DNA from: Nonomuraea wenchangensis
Lineage (GTDB): Bacteria; Actinomycetota; Actinomycetes; Streptosporangiales; Streptosporangiaceae
DNA length: 64,000 nt
Assembly: GCF_900111685.1 (NCBI RefSeq)
Contig: NZ_FOHX01000015.1
Span: forward strand, 1 to 64,000
Reading direction: 5' to 3'
This document shows, one piece after another, positions 1 through 16,663 of this stretch (positions are counted from its first letter, which is position 1; each line of letters begins with the position of its first letter). Under the pieces are notes generated by a model. The model saw only the letters and a program-made list of their open reading frames with translations, was not told the origin of the DNA and searched no databases. A program made the position numbers and the translations under genes.

Positions 1-2933
<2,933 letters not shown>

Positions 2934-2950
2934 GGGGGAGATCGCACATA

Positions 2951-6826
<3,876 letters not shown>

Positions 6827-6840
6827 ATCCGCGACGTACG

Positions 6841-6878
6841 ACGCGCCCGGGTCCCTCAGCCGAGGGGCCCGGGCGCGT
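6841..6878 (+). terminator. Hairpin after rpoC
   Basis: 17-bp stem (6841-6857 with 6862-6878, one G-T pair) and a 4-nt loop, starting 15 nt after the rpoC stop. There is no T-tract, as is common for actinobacterial intrinsic terminators. Confidence 0.75.
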
Positions 6879-7076
6879 CGCTTCTCCGGGGACTTCAGGC
6901 CCCCGGAGGCGTGGTTTCTGGTCGCGGTCCGGTGACGGTTCGCCGTACCGCGAACGAAAGCTCCCCGGGGCCTATATCATTGGCCGGGAGCTGTGGACGG
7001 GCCGCATGCGAGACGCCTATGAAACAGGGCCCCGACGACCCGGAGCGGCATGGCTTGCTGGTCATGCTGCGCCGTT

Positions 7077-7105
7077 TTGACGTGTCGCTCGGGCCTGGGT
7101 AGTCT
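7077..7105 (+). promoter_or_regulatory. Promoter of the str operon (rpsL)
   Basis: TTGACG (7077-7082), 17-nt spacer, TAGTCT (7100-7105). This is a near-consensus principal-sigma promoter and the only good one between rpoC and rpsL. The predicted transcript has a 5' leader of about 220 nt. Confidence 0.7.
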
Positions 7106-7137
7106 TGAGCATCGTGCCCGTTCTCTTGCGGGCTCTC

Positions 7138-7169
7138 GACCGTGCGCTCATGACAAGCGCAGGACGGTC
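7138..7169 (+). promoter_or_regulatory. Stem in the rpsL leader
   Basis: GACCGT (7138-7143) pairs with ACGGTC (7164-7169), and an inner GCGC (7144-7147) pairs with GCGC (7157-7160), leaving a 3-nt bulge. It lies wholly inside the predicted rpsL leader and may be an autoregulatory element. Function is inferred only. Confidence 0.4.
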
Positions 7170-7330
7170 TTCCGGCTCGTAAACCTCGTGGGAAGTCTGC
7201 GTGAACAGCGCGACACGCCCGAGCGCGGGGGCACCGGGGCGGAGAAAATCAGCAGGTCATGACACCGGCAGTGCCTGCGAAAAGCACCACCAATGACGTG
7301 ACACCGGCCAAGGCACGAAACGGAGTGGCA

Positions 7331-7705
7331 GTGCCCACTATTCAGCAGTTGGTCCGCAAGGGCCGGCAGGACAAGGTCTCCAAGACCAAGACTCCTGCCC
7401 TCAAGGGGAGTCCGCAGCGCCGCGGCGTCTGCCAGCGCGTTTACACCACGACTCCGAAGAAGCCCAACTCGGCACTGCGCAAGGTGGCCCGCGTTCGGCT
7501 CACGAACGGCATCGAGGTCACGGCTTACATCCCCGGTGTGGGTCACAACCTTCAGGAGCACTCCATCGTGCTCGTGCGTGGCGGTCGTGTGAAGGACCTG
7601 CCTGGTGTTCGCTACAAGATCATCCGCGGTTCGCTCGACACCCAGGGTGTCCGCAACCGCAAGCAGGCCCGCAGCCGCTACGGTGCGAAGAAGGAGAAGA
7701 GCTAA
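7331..7705 (+). CDS. rpsL: 30S ribosomal protein S12
   Basis: The 124-residue S12 is part of the decoding centre of the small subunit. The GTG start at 7331 gives the canonical N-terminus PTIQQLVRKGR and has a GGAG six bases upstream. The streptomycin-relevant Lys43 (TTPKKPNS) and Lys88 (GGRVKDLPG) are both wild type, as is Asp89, the residue methylthiolated in many bacteria. It is first in the str operon and rpsG starts 2 nt after its stop. Confidence 0.98.
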   Translation: MPTIQQLVRKGRQDKVSKTKTPALKGSPQRRGVCQRVYTTTPKKPNSALRKVARVRLTNGIEVTAYIPGVGHNLQEHSIVLVRGGRVKDLPGVRYKIIRGSLDTQGVRNRKQARSRYGAKKEKS

Positions 7706-7707
7706 CA

Positions 7708-8178
7708 ATGCCTCGTAAGGGTTCTCCTGGCCGTCGGCAGCTCATGGCCGACCCGGTCTACAGCTCGCCCCTGGTCACCGCTCTGATCAACAAGGTCCTC
7801 CTCGACGGCAAGCGTTCCATCGCCCAGTCGATCGTGTACGGCGCTCTTGAGGGCTGCAGGGAGAAGACGGGCAACGACCCGGTCGTCACCCTGAAGCGCG
7901 CGCTCGACAACGTCAAGCCCACCCTTGAGGTCCGCAGCCGCCGTGTCGGTGGCGCGACCTACCAGGTGCCGGTCGAGGTGCGCGCCGCGCGCAGCACCAC
8001 CCTGGCCCTGCGTTGGCTGGTGCAGTACTCCCGCGCCCGCCGCGAGAAGACCATGACCGAGCGCCTCATGAACGAGCTCCTCGACGCCAGCAACGGCCTC
8101 GGGGCGAGCGTCAAGAAGCGTGAGGACACCCACAAGATGGCCGAGTCCAACAAGGCCTTCGCCCACTACCGCTGGTAA
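7708..8178 (+). CDS. rpsG: 30S ribosomal protein S7
   Basis: The 156-residue primary 16S rRNA-binding protein organises the 30S head. It starts MPRKGSPGRR and carries the conserved VGGATYQVPVEV and ALRWLVQYSRARREKTM segments. The ATG lies 2 nt after the rpsL stop and is translationally coupled. In E. coli S7 represses the str operon; no such site can be proven here. Confidence 0.98.
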   Translation: MPRKGSPGRRQLMADPVYSSPLVTALINKVLLDGKRSIAQSIVYGALEGCREKTGNDPVVTLKRALDNVKPTLEVRSRRVGGATYQVPVEVRAARSTTLALRWLVQYSRARREKTMTERLMNELLDASNGLGASVKKREDTHKMAESNKAFAHYRW

Positions 8179-8218
8179 CCCCGGCGGGTCCGACGAGACG
8201 ACGAGGACGCGAGTTACA

Positions 8219-10318
<2,100 letters not shown>

Positions 10319-10330
10319 GTTCCGGTCCCT

Positions 10331-10356
10331 GGCGGGGTGGTGCGAGCCACCCCGCC
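10331..10356 (+). terminator. Hairpin between fusA and tuf
   Basis: Perfect 10-bp stem (10331-10340 with 10347-10356) and a 6-nt loop, without a T-tract. It may attenuate or process the fusA-tuf transcript, because tuf is usually made in excess. Confidence 0.5.
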
Positions 10357-10428
10357 GCCTAGGGGTCTGGGTTCTCCCGGGCCCGAGTGTGTAGACGAAA
10401 GTCAGTCAGATTCTCAAGGAGAGAACCA

Positions 10429-11622
10429 GTGGGCAAGGCCAAGTTCGAGCGGACCAAGCCGCACATGAACATCGGCACCATTGGACACATCGACCACGGC
10501 AAGACCACGCTGACCGCGGCGATCACCAAGGTGCTTCACGACCGTTACCCCGAGCTCAACAAGGCGACCCCGTTCGACAAGATCGACAAGGCGCCGGAGG
10601 AGAAGGCTCGCGGCATCACGATCTCCATTTCGCACGTCGAGTACCAGACCGAGAAGCGCCACTACGCCCACGTGGACTGCCCCGGTCACGCCGACTACGT
10701 GAAGAACATGATCACCGGTGCCGCGCAGATGGACGGCGCCATCCTGGTGGTCGCCGCCACTGACGGCCCGATGCCGCAGACGAAGGAGCACGTCCTCCTG
10801 GCCCGCCAGGTCGGCGTCCCCTACATCGTCGTGGCCCTCAACAAGTCCGACATGGTGGACGACGAGGAGATCCTGGAGCTCGTCGAGCTCGAGGTTCGCG
10901 AGCTCCTGTCGGCGCAGGAGTTCCCCGGCGACGACGTGCCCGTGGTGCGCGTGTCCGCGCTCAAGGCCCTCGAGGGCGACGAGAAGTGGGCCGACAGCAT
11001 CATCGAGCTCATGACCGCCGTGGACGAGAACGTCCCCGAGCCGCCGCGTGAGACGGAGAAGCCGTTCCTCATGCCGGTCGAGGACGTCTTCTCGATCACC
11101 GGTCGCGGCACGGTCGTCACCGGCCGTATCGAGCGCGGCATCGTCAAGGTCAACGAGCAGGTCGACATCATCGGCATCCGGCCGGAGAAGACCACGACCA
11201 CCGTCACCAGCATCGAGATGTTCAACAAGATGCTCGACGAGGGTCACGCCGGTGACAACGCCGCCCTGCTGCTCCGCGGCATCAAGCGCGACGACGTCGA
11301 GCGCGGCCAGTGCATCATCAAGCCGGGCACGACCACTCCGCACACCGAGTTCGAGGGCCAGGTCTACATCCTGTCCAAGGACGAGGGCGGCCGGCACACG
11401 CCGTTCTTCAACAACTACCGCCCGCAGTTCTACTTCCGTACGACGGACGTGACCGGCGTGGTGAACCTCCCCGAGGGCACCGAGATGGTCATGCCGGGCG
11501 ACAACACCGAGATGCGCGTTGAGCTGATCCAGCCCATCGCCATGGAGGAAGGCCTGAAGTTCGCGATCCGTGAGGGTGGCCGCACCGTCGGCGCCGGTCG
11601 GGTCACGAAGATCATCAAGTAG
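10429..11622 (+). CDS. tuf: Elongation factor Tu with antibiotic-resistance-type residues
   Basis: The 397-residue GTPase brings aminoacyl-tRNA to the ribosome. GHIDHGKTT (G1), DCPGHADY (G3) and NKSD (G4, with Ser where E. coli has Cys137) are present. The GTG start has AAGGAG six bases upstream. Three positions differ from typical EF-Tu: Ser261 (codon 11209-11211) at E. coli Gly257, Ala279 (11263-11265) at Gly275, and Gln163 (10915-10917) at Tyr160. In E. coli and relatives the first two map to resistance to the thiazolyl peptide GE2270A and the third to kirromycin-type elfamycins. V226, Q124 and A375 equivalents look wild type. It is last in the str operon and followed by a terminator. Confidence 0.98.
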   Translation: MGKAKFERTKPHMNIGTIGHIDHGKTTLTAAITKVLHDRYPELNKATPFDKIDKAPEEKARGITISISHVEYQTEKRHYAHVDCPGHADYVKNMITGAAQMDGAILVVAATDGPMPQTKEHVLLARQVGVPYIVVALNKSDMVDDEEILELVELEVRELLSAQEFPGDDVPVVRVSALKALEGDEKWADSIIELMTAVDENVPEPPRETEKPFLMPVEDVFSITGRGTVVTGRIERGIVKVNEQVDIIGIRPEKTTTTVTSIEMFNKMLDEGHAGDNAALLLRGIKRDDVERGQCIIKPGTTTPHTEFEGQVYILSKDEGGRHTPFFNNYRPQFYFRTTDVTGVVNLPEGTEMVMPGDNTEMRVELIQPIAMEEGLKFAIREGGRTVGAGRVTKIIK

Positions 11623-11636
11623 CCAGACCGTCGGGG

Positions 11637-11672
11637 CGGCGGTCGGGCCCCGAATCCCGGGCCCGACCGCCG
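11637..11672 (+). terminator. Terminator after tuf
   Basis: Perfect 14-bp GC stem (11637-11650 with 11659-11672), loop of 8 nt, 14 nt after the tuf stop. It closes the str operon. Confidence 0.8.
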
Positions 11673-11697
11673 TTCCACGTGGACCTCGCGCAAGGCG

Positions 11698-11808
11698 CCG
11701 TGATCCAGCAGTGAATTCGGCCCCAGTGACCGAAGTCACTGCCGGATCACGGAAGAAAAGGCAGATCGACTACGTCTGCCTCGTGGGGTCAAGCAGGCTT
11801 CGGCCTGC
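11698..11808 (+). promoter_or_regulatory. Structured region upstream of the S10 operon
   Basis: Three inverted repeats occur in a row. The first is a two-tier structure with outer 9-bp arms (11698-11706 with 11744-11752) and an inner 7-bp stem with a CGAA tetraloop (11724-11741). The second is GGCAGA/TCTGCC (11760-11765 with 11775-11780). The third is a 6-bp stem with a TTCG loop (11793-11808). If transcription starts upstream this is an S10 leader; if it starts at the 11835 box these are promoter-proximal DNA or tuf 3' elements. Confidence 0.45.
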
Positions 11809-11809
11809 A

Positions 11810-11840
11810 CTGACATAGCGGCAACAGGCCGCACGATACT
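11810..11840 (+). promoter_or_regulatory. Candidate S10 operon promoter
   Basis: CTGACA (11810-11815), 19-nt spacer and GATACT (11835-11840), 34 nt before rpsJ. The spacer is long, so this is tentative. Confidence 0.4.
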
Positions 11841-11874
11841 TTTTCAGACGACAGCGAAGGACACCGAGGCCACT

Positions 11875-12183
11875 ATGGCGGGACAGAAGATCCGCATCCG
11901 GCTTAAGGCCTATGACCACGAGGTCATCGACAGCTCGGCCAAGAAGATCGTCGAGACGGTGACGCGGACTGGCGCGAAGGTCGCGGGCCCGGTGCCGCTG
12001 CCGACCGAGAAGAACGTGTACTGCGTCATCCGCTCGCCGCACAAGTACAAGGACAGCCGCGAGCACTTCGAGATGCGCACGCACAAGCGGCTGATTGACA
12101 TCATCGACCCGACCCCCAAGACGGTCGACTCGCTCATGCGGCTCGACCTCCCCGCGGGTGTCGACATTTCGATCAAGCTCTGA
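11875..12183 (+). CDS. rpsJ: 30S ribosomal protein S10
   Basis: The 102-residue S10 is a 30S head protein and also the NusE antitermination factor. The sequence starts MAGQKIRIRLKAYDHEVID and has the conserved RTHKRLIDI loop. It is the first gene of the S10 operon; rplC follows after 14 nt with its own GAGGGAACG-type ribosome binding site. Confidence 0.98.
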   Translation: MAGQKIRIRLKAYDHEVIDSSAKKIVETVTRTGAKVAGPVPLPTEKNVYCVIRSPHKYKDSREHFEMRTHKRLIDIIDPTPKTVDSLMRLDLPAGVDISIKL

Positions 12184-12197
12184 GGGAACGCACTGAC

Positions 12198-12851
12198 ATG
12201 GCTAAGACGATCAAGGGCGTCCTGGGCAAGAAGCTCGGCATGACCCAGGTCTTCGACGCGGACAACCGGATCGTACCGGTGACCGTGGTCGAGGCCGGTC
12301 CGTGCGTGGTGACCCGGGTCCGCACCGCAGAGAAGGACGGCTACGCCGCCGTCCAGCTCGGTTACGGGCAGGTCGACCCCCGGAAGGTCAACAAGCCGCT
12401 CGGCGACTACCTGCGCAAGCACGACATCACCCCGCGCCGTTACTTCGCGGAGATCCGCACCGACGACGCGAGCGACTACACCATCGGCCAGGAGCTGCTG
12501 GCCGACACCTTCGAGGCCGGCCAGTTCGTCGACGTGACGGGCAAGAGCAAGGGCAAGGGCTTCGCCGGTGTCATGAAGCGGCACGGCTTCGGTGGTCTGG
12601 GCGCGTCGCACGGTACGCAGCGCAAGCACCGCTCGCCGGGTTCCATCGGTGGCTGCGCCACCCCGGGCCGCGTTTTCAAGGGTCTGCGCATGGCTGGCCG
12701 GATGGGTAACGTCCGCACCACCGTGCAGAGCCTCAAGGTTCACGCCGTGGACGCCGAGAAGGGTCTCATCCTCATCAAGGGTGCGATTCCCGGCGCCAAC
12801 GGCAGCCTGGTCCTCGTCCGTACCGCTGCCAAGAAGGGGGCTTCCAAGTGA
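12198..12851 (+). CDS. rplC: 50S ribosomal protein L3
   Basis: The 217-residue L3 nucleates 50S assembly and reaches toward the peptidyl transferase centre. GVLGKKLGMTQ at the N-terminus and the GTGS/SHGTQRKHRSPGSIG extension are typical. The stop overlaps the rplD GTG by 4 nt (GTGA), implying translational coupling. Confidence 0.98.
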   Translation: MAKTIKGVLGKKLGMTQVFDADNRIVPVTVVEAGPCVVTRVRTAEKDGYAAVQLGYGQVDPRKVNKPLGDYLRKHDITPRRYFAEIRTDDASDYTIGQELLADTFEAGQFVDVTGKSKGKGFAGVMKRHGFGGLGASHGTQRKHRSPGSIGGCATPGRVFKGLRMAGRMGNVRTTVQSLKVHAVDAEKGLILIKGAIPGANGSLVLVRTAAKKGASK

Positions 12852-13498
12852 GCACCACTATCGACGTCCTCGACGCCAGCGGCGCGAAGACCGGCACCGT
12901 CGACCTCCCCGAGGACATCTTCGGGGCCAAGGTCAATGTTCCGCTGATCCACCAGGTGGTCGTGGCCCAGCTCGCCGCTCGCCGGCAGGGCACCCACAAG
13001 ACCAAGACCCGCGGTGAGGTCTCCGGCGGCGGCAAGAAGCCGTACCGCCAGAAGGGCACCGGCCGCGCCCGTCAGGGCTCGACCCGCGCGCCGCAGTTCG
13101 CCGGCGGTGGCGTCGTCCACGGCCCCGTGCCGCGCGACTACTCGCAGCGCACGCCCAAGAAGATGAAGGCCGCCGCGCTGCGTGGCGCGCTGTCCGACCG
13201 CGCGAGCGGCAGCCGCGTGCACGTGGTCAGCTCGCTGGTCCAGGGGGAGACCCCGAAGACCAAGGCGGCGCTGGAGGCCCTGCGCAAGATCACCCAGGCT
13301 CCGCGCGTTCTCGTCGTGGTCGACGAGGCCGACGAGCTGACCTGGCTGAGCCTGCGCAACGCTCCCGAGGTCCACCTGTTGGACTCCGGGCAGCTCAACA
13401 CCTACGACGTGCTCGTGCACGACGACGTGGTCTTCACCCAGGAGGCCTACGACCAGGTCGTCGCTCGCCTGAGCAACAGCGGGAAGGAAGAGGCCTGA
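12848..13498 (+). CDS. rplD: 50S ribosomal protein L4
   Basis: The 216-residue L4 lines the exit tunnel. The long Gly/Arg-rich tunnel loop (about residues 45-95, RGEVSGGGKKPYRQKGTGRA) is intact. It starts with GTG inside the rplC stop and its TGA overlaps the rplW ATG by one base. L4 is the S10-operon repressor in E. coli; whether it acts here is unknown. Confidence 0.98.
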   Translation: MSTTIDVLDASGAKTGTVDLPEDIFGAKVNVPLIHQVVVAQLAARRQGTHKTKTRGEVSGGGKKPYRQKGTGRARQGSTRAPQFAGGGVVHGPVPRDYSQRTPKKMKAAALRGALSDRASGSRVHVVSSLVQGETPKTKAALEALRKITQAPRVLVVVDEADELTWLSLRNAPEVHLLDSGQLNTYDVLVHDDVVFTQEAYDQVVARLSNSGKEEA

Positions 13499-13800
13499 TG
13501 GAGAAGATCGCCGACCCGCGCGACGTCATCATCAAGCCGGTCGTCTCCGAGAAGAGCTACGGCCTGATCGATGAGAACAACAAGTACACGTTCCTGGTGA
13601 AGAAGACCGCGAACAAGACCCAGGTCAAGATCGCCGTCGAGCAGATCTTCGGGGTCAAGGTCACCAGCGTGAACACGATCAACCGGCAGGGCAAGCGCAA
13701 GCGCACCCGCACCGGCTACGGCAAGCGTCCCGACACCAAGCGCGCGATCGTGAGCCTGGTCGAGGGCGATCGGATCGACATCTTCGGTCAGATCGGCTAG
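13498..13800 (+). CDS. rplW: 50S ribosomal protein L23
   Basis: The 100-residue L23 lies at the tunnel exit and is the docking site for trigger factor and SRP. The conserved RDVIIKPVVSEKSY start and RQGKRKRTR loop are present. It is coupled to rplD by a TGATG overlap and is followed by a 102-nt gap with a hairpin before rplB. Confidence 0.98.
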   Translation: MEKIADPRDVIIKPVVSEKSYGLIDENNKYTFLVKKTANKTQVKIAVEQIFGVKVTSVNTINRQGKRKRTRTGYGKRPDTKRAIVSLVEGDRIDIFGQIG

Positions 13801-13843
13801 CAGCCAGAGGAAAGAGCGGGCCCCCGAGGTCCGCGGGGTGAGA

Positions 13844-13865
13844 CCGCCGCACGCTCGTGCGGCGG
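13844..13865 (+). terminator. Hairpin inside the S10 operon, before rplB
   Basis: Perfect 10-bp arms (13844-13853 with 13856-13865) around 2 nt, effectively a 9-bp stem with a 4-nt loop. No T-tract; probably a processing or attenuation point rather than a full terminator. Confidence 0.4.
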
Positions 13866-13902
13866 GCTCAGCCATGTAACCGACGAAGGATGAACGAAAA
13901 AG

Positions 13903-14739
13903 ATGGGCATCCGTAAATACAAGCCGACGACTCCCGGTCGCCGCGGATCGAGTGTCTCGGACTTCTCCGAGATCACCCGCAGCGAGCCCGAGAAGTCGCT
14001 GCTTGCGCCCCTTCACAACAAGGGCGGCCGTAACGTTCACGGCCGGGTGACCGCACGCCACCAGGGCGGCGGCCACAAGCGCGCCTACCGGATCATCGAC
14101 TTCCGTAGGCATGACAAGGACGGCATCCCGGCGAAGGTCGCTCACATCGAGTACGACCCCAACCGCACCGCCAACATCGCTCTGCTGCACTACGCCGACG
14201 GTGAGAAGCGCTACATCATCGCGCCGACGGGCCTCAAGCAGGGCGACCGCATCGAGAACGGCCCCGCGGCCGACATCAAGACGGGCAACTGCCTGCCGCT
14301 GCGCAACATCCCGACCGGTACCTTCATCCACGCGGTGGAGCTCCGTCCGGGCGGCGGCGCCAAGCTCGGTCGTTCCGCCGGCGCCCAGATCCAGCTGCTC
14401 GCCAAGGAAGGCCAGTACGCCACGCTGCGTATGCCGTCCGGTGAGATGCGCATGGTCGACGTGCGCTGCCGGGCGACGGTCGGCCAGGTCGGCAACGCCG
14501 AGCAGGCCAACATCAACTGGGGCAAGGCCGGCCGTATGCGGTGGAAGGGCAAGCGCCCCACCGTCCGCGGTGTCGCGATGAACCCTGTCGACCACCCGCA
14601 CGGTGGTGGTGAGGGCAAGACCTCCGGTGGTCGCCACCCGGTGAACCCGAAGGGCAAGCCCGAGGGCCGCACCCGCCAGGCGAACAAGGCCAGCGACCGG
14701 CTGATCATCCGGCGTCGCAGCAAGAGGAAGAAGCGGTAG
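13903..14739 (+). CDS. rplB: 50S ribosomal protein L2
   Basis: The 278-residue L2 is essential for subunit joining and peptidyl transferase activity. The conserved C-terminal MNPVDHPHGGGEGK motif, including the key His, is present at about residues 226-240. The start MGIRKYKPTTPGRR is canonical. Spacing to rpsS is 11 nt. Confidence 0.98.
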   Translation: MGIRKYKPTTPGRRGSSVSDFSEITRSEPEKSLLAPLHNKGGRNVHGRVTARHQGGGHKRAYRIIDFRRHDKDGIPAKVAHIEYDPNRTANIALLHYADGEKRYIIAPTGLKQGDRIENGPAADIKTGNCLPLRNIPTGTFIHAVELRPGGGAKLGRSAGAQIQLLAKEGQYATLRMPSGEMRMVDVRCRATVGQVGNAEQANINWGKAGRMRWKGKRPTVRGVAMNPVDHPHGGGEGKTSGGRHPVNPKGKPEGRTRQANKASDRLIIRRRSKRKKR

Positions 14740-14750
14740 GAGCAGCCGAT

Positions 14751-15029
14751 ATGCCACGTAGCCTTAAGAAGGGTCCCTTCGTGGACGACCACCTGCAGAA
14801 GAAGGTGGACGTCCAGAACGAGAAGGGCACCAAGAACGTCATCAAGACGTGGTCGCGGCGCTCCATGATCGTTCCCGACATGCTCGGGCACACGATCGCC
14901 GTGCACGACGGCCGCAAGCACGTCCCGGTGTTCATCACCGAGTCGATGATCGGCCACAAGCTCGGAGAGTTCGCGCCGACGCGGACGTTCCGCAGCCACG
15001 TCAAGGAAGACCGGCGCAGCCGGCGATAG
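14751..15029 (+). CDS. rpsS: 30S ribosomal protein S19
   Basis: The 92-residue S19 sits in the 30S head near the A site. MPRSLKKGPFVDDHL and the GHKLGEFAPTR motif identify it. It is followed after 31 nt by rplV with an AGAGGAG ribosome binding site. Confidence 0.98.
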   Translation: MPRSLKKGPFVDDHLQKKVDVQNEKGTKNVIKTWSRRSMIVPDMLGHTIAVHDGRKHVPVFITESMIGHKLGEFAPTRTFRSHVKEDRRSRR

Positions 15030-15060
15030 ACGCCTTCAGAAGCATTCAGAGGAGTAAGCG

Positions 15061-15414
15061 ATGGAAGCCAGGGCTCAGGCGCGGTTCGTCCGCGTCACGC
15101 CCCAGAAGGCCCGCCGTGTGGTGGACCTCATTCGCGGGCTGCCCGCTTCGGAGGCGCAGGCCGTGCTGCAGTTCGCTCCCCAGTCGGCGAGCGAGCCGAT
15201 CTACAAGGTGCTCAGCAGCGCCATGGCGAACGCCGAGCACAACTTCGACCTCGACCCGCAGACGCTCGTCGTCAGCCGGGCCTGGGTCGACGAGGGCCCG
15301 ACGCTGAAGCGGTTCCGCCCGCGTGCACAGGGTCGTGCCTATCGGATCAACAAGCGGACGAGCCACATCACCGTGATCGTGGAGTCCCGCGAGCCGAAGG
15401 GAAGGACCCGATAG
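15061..15414 (+). CDS. rplV: 50S ribosomal protein L22
   Basis: The 117-residue L22 extends a beta-hairpin into the exit tunnel and is a macrolide-resistance locus in other bacteria. The RVTPQKARRVVDLIRG and RAQGRAYRI segments are present with no obvious deletion in the hairpin. The final TAG overlaps the rpsC GTG by one base. Confidence 0.98.
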   Translation: MEARAQARFVRVTPQKARRVVDLIRGLPASEAQAVLQFAPQSASEPIYKVLSSAMANAEHNFDLDPQTLVVSRAWVDEGPTLKRFRPRAQGRAYRINKRTSHITVIVESREPKGRTR

Positions 15415-16241
15415 TGGGCCAGAAGGTTAACCCGCACGGGTTCCGCCTCGGCATCACGACCGACTTCAAGAGCCGGTGGTACGCCGACAAGCTTTACAAG
15501 TCGTACGTCGCCGAGGACGTCGCGATCCGCCGCATGCTCCAGAAGGGCATGGAGCGGGCCGGCATCTCCAAGGTCGAGATCGAGCGCACCACGGACCGCG
15601 TACAGGTGGACATCCACACCGCGCGTCCCGGCATCGTGATCGGCCGCCGTGGCGCCGAGGCCGACCGCATCCGCGGTGACCTGGAGAAGCTGACCAAGAA
15701 GCAGGTCCAGCTCAACATCCTCGAGGTCAAGAACCCGGAGATCGACGCGCAGCTCGTCGCGCAGGGCGTGGCCGAGCAGCTGTCCAGCCGTGTCTCGTTC
15801 CGCCGCGCCATGCGCAAGGCGATGCAGTCGGCCATGAAGTCCGGCGCCAAGGGCATCCGTGTCCAGTGCTCCGGTCGTCTGGGCGGCGCCGAGATGTCGC
15901 GGTCGGAGTTCTACCGCGAGGGCCGCGTGCCGCTGCACACCCTCCGCGCGGACATCGACTACGGCTTCTACGAGGCCCGTACGACCTTCGGCCGCATCGG
16001 CGTGAAGGTCTGGATCTACAAGGGCGAGGCTCCGACCAGCCGCGCCGAGCGCGAGGCGGCTGCCGCCGGCGCCCGGGCCGGCCAGCGTCGCGAGCGTGAC
16101 GACCGTCGCGGTGGCGGCGACCGTCCGCGCCGTGGCGGCGACCGCGCTCGCCGCGGCAGCCGCGCCCCCCGCACCGAGGCGGCCGCGCAGGCCGCCCCCG
16201 AGACCGGCCCGGCCGCGCAGCCGGGTGCTGAAGGGAGCTGA
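15414..16241 (+). CDS. rpsC: 30S ribosomal protein S3
   Basis: The 275-residue S3 is part of the mRNA entry channel helicase. It starts MGQKVNPHGFRLGITTDFKS, with a KH-2 domain (GRRGAEADRIR near residue 78). The last 65-70 residues are an Arg/Gly- then Ala/Glu-rich tail (RRERDDRRGGGDRPRRGG), longer than E. coli S3 but common in actinobacteria. GTG start overlaps the rplV stop. Confidence 0.97.
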   Translation: MGQKVNPHGFRLGITTDFKSRWYADKLYKSYVAEDVAIRRMLQKGMERAGISKVEIERTTDRVQVDIHTARPGIVIGRRGAEADRIRGDLEKLTKKQVQLNILEVKNPEIDAQLVAQGVAEQLSSRVSFRRAMRKAMQSAMKSGAKGIRVQCSGRLGGAEMSRSEFYREGRVPLHTLRADIDYGFYEARTTFGRIGVKVWIYKGEAPTSRAEREAAAAGARAGQRRERDDRRGGGDRPRRGGDRARRGSRAPRTEAAAQAAPETGPAAQPGAEGS

Positions 16242-16243
16242 CC

Positions 16244-16663
16244 ATGCTGATCCCGCGCAGGGTCAAGCACCGCAAGCAGCACCGGCCCGACCGCAGCGGA
16301 GCCGCCAAGGGCGGCACCAGGGTCGTGTTCGGCGAGTTCGGCATTCAGGCCGTTGAGCACTCCTACGTGACCAACCGCCAGATCGAGTCGGCTCGTATCG
16401 CCATGACCCGTCACATCCGCCGTGGCGGCAAGGTGTGGATCAACATCTACCCCGACCGTCCGCTCACCAAGAAGCCGGCCGAGACCCGCATGGGTTCCGG
16501 TAAGGGTTCGCCGGAGTGGTGGATCGCCAACGTCAAGCCCGGACGCGTGATGTTCGAGCTGTCCGGCGTGGCGGAGCCGGTCGCTCGCGAGGCGCTTCAG
16601 CGTGCGATCCACAAGCTCCCGATGAAGTGCAAGATCGTTAAGCGTGAAGTGGGTGAGGCGTGA
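16244..16663 (+). CDS. rplP: 50S ribosomal protein L16
   Basis: The 139-residue L16 contacts the A-site tRNA elbow. MLIPRRVKHRKQHRP and the RMGSGKGSPEWWIA motif are diagnostic; the Arg at about residue 81, the oxygenase target in E. coli, lies in this motif. It starts 2 nt after the rpsC stop. Confidence 0.98.
   Translation: MLIPRRVKHRKQHRPDRSGAAKGGTRVVFGEFGIQAVEHSYVTNRQIESARIAMTRHIRRGGKVWINIYPDRPLTKKPAETRMGSGKGSPEWWIANVKPGRVMFELSGVAEPVAREALQRAIHKLPMKCKIVKREVGEA

Larger units (their letters stand above)
6827..7330 (+). other. rpoC-rpsL intergenic region (504 nt)
   Basis: No gene is credible here. The region contains, in order, the hairpin after rpoC (6841-6878), a second 8-bp hairpin (6884-6891 with 6901-6908), a good sigma-A-type promoter (7077-7105) and a leader of about 220 nt before rpsL with its own stem (7138-7169). 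An in-frame ATG at 7259 would extend S12 by 24 unconserved residues and is not favoured. Confidence 0.7.

Noticed and set aside
6911..7262. Two short + strand frames (60-70 codons) between rpoC and rpsL
   Set aside because: No ribosome binding site, no protein-like composition, and they overlap the promoter and leader stem of rpsL.
7259..7330. Upstream ATG that would lengthen S12 by 24 residues
   Set aside because: The extension is not S12-like; GTG 7331 has a proper Shine-Dalgarno and gives the canonical length.
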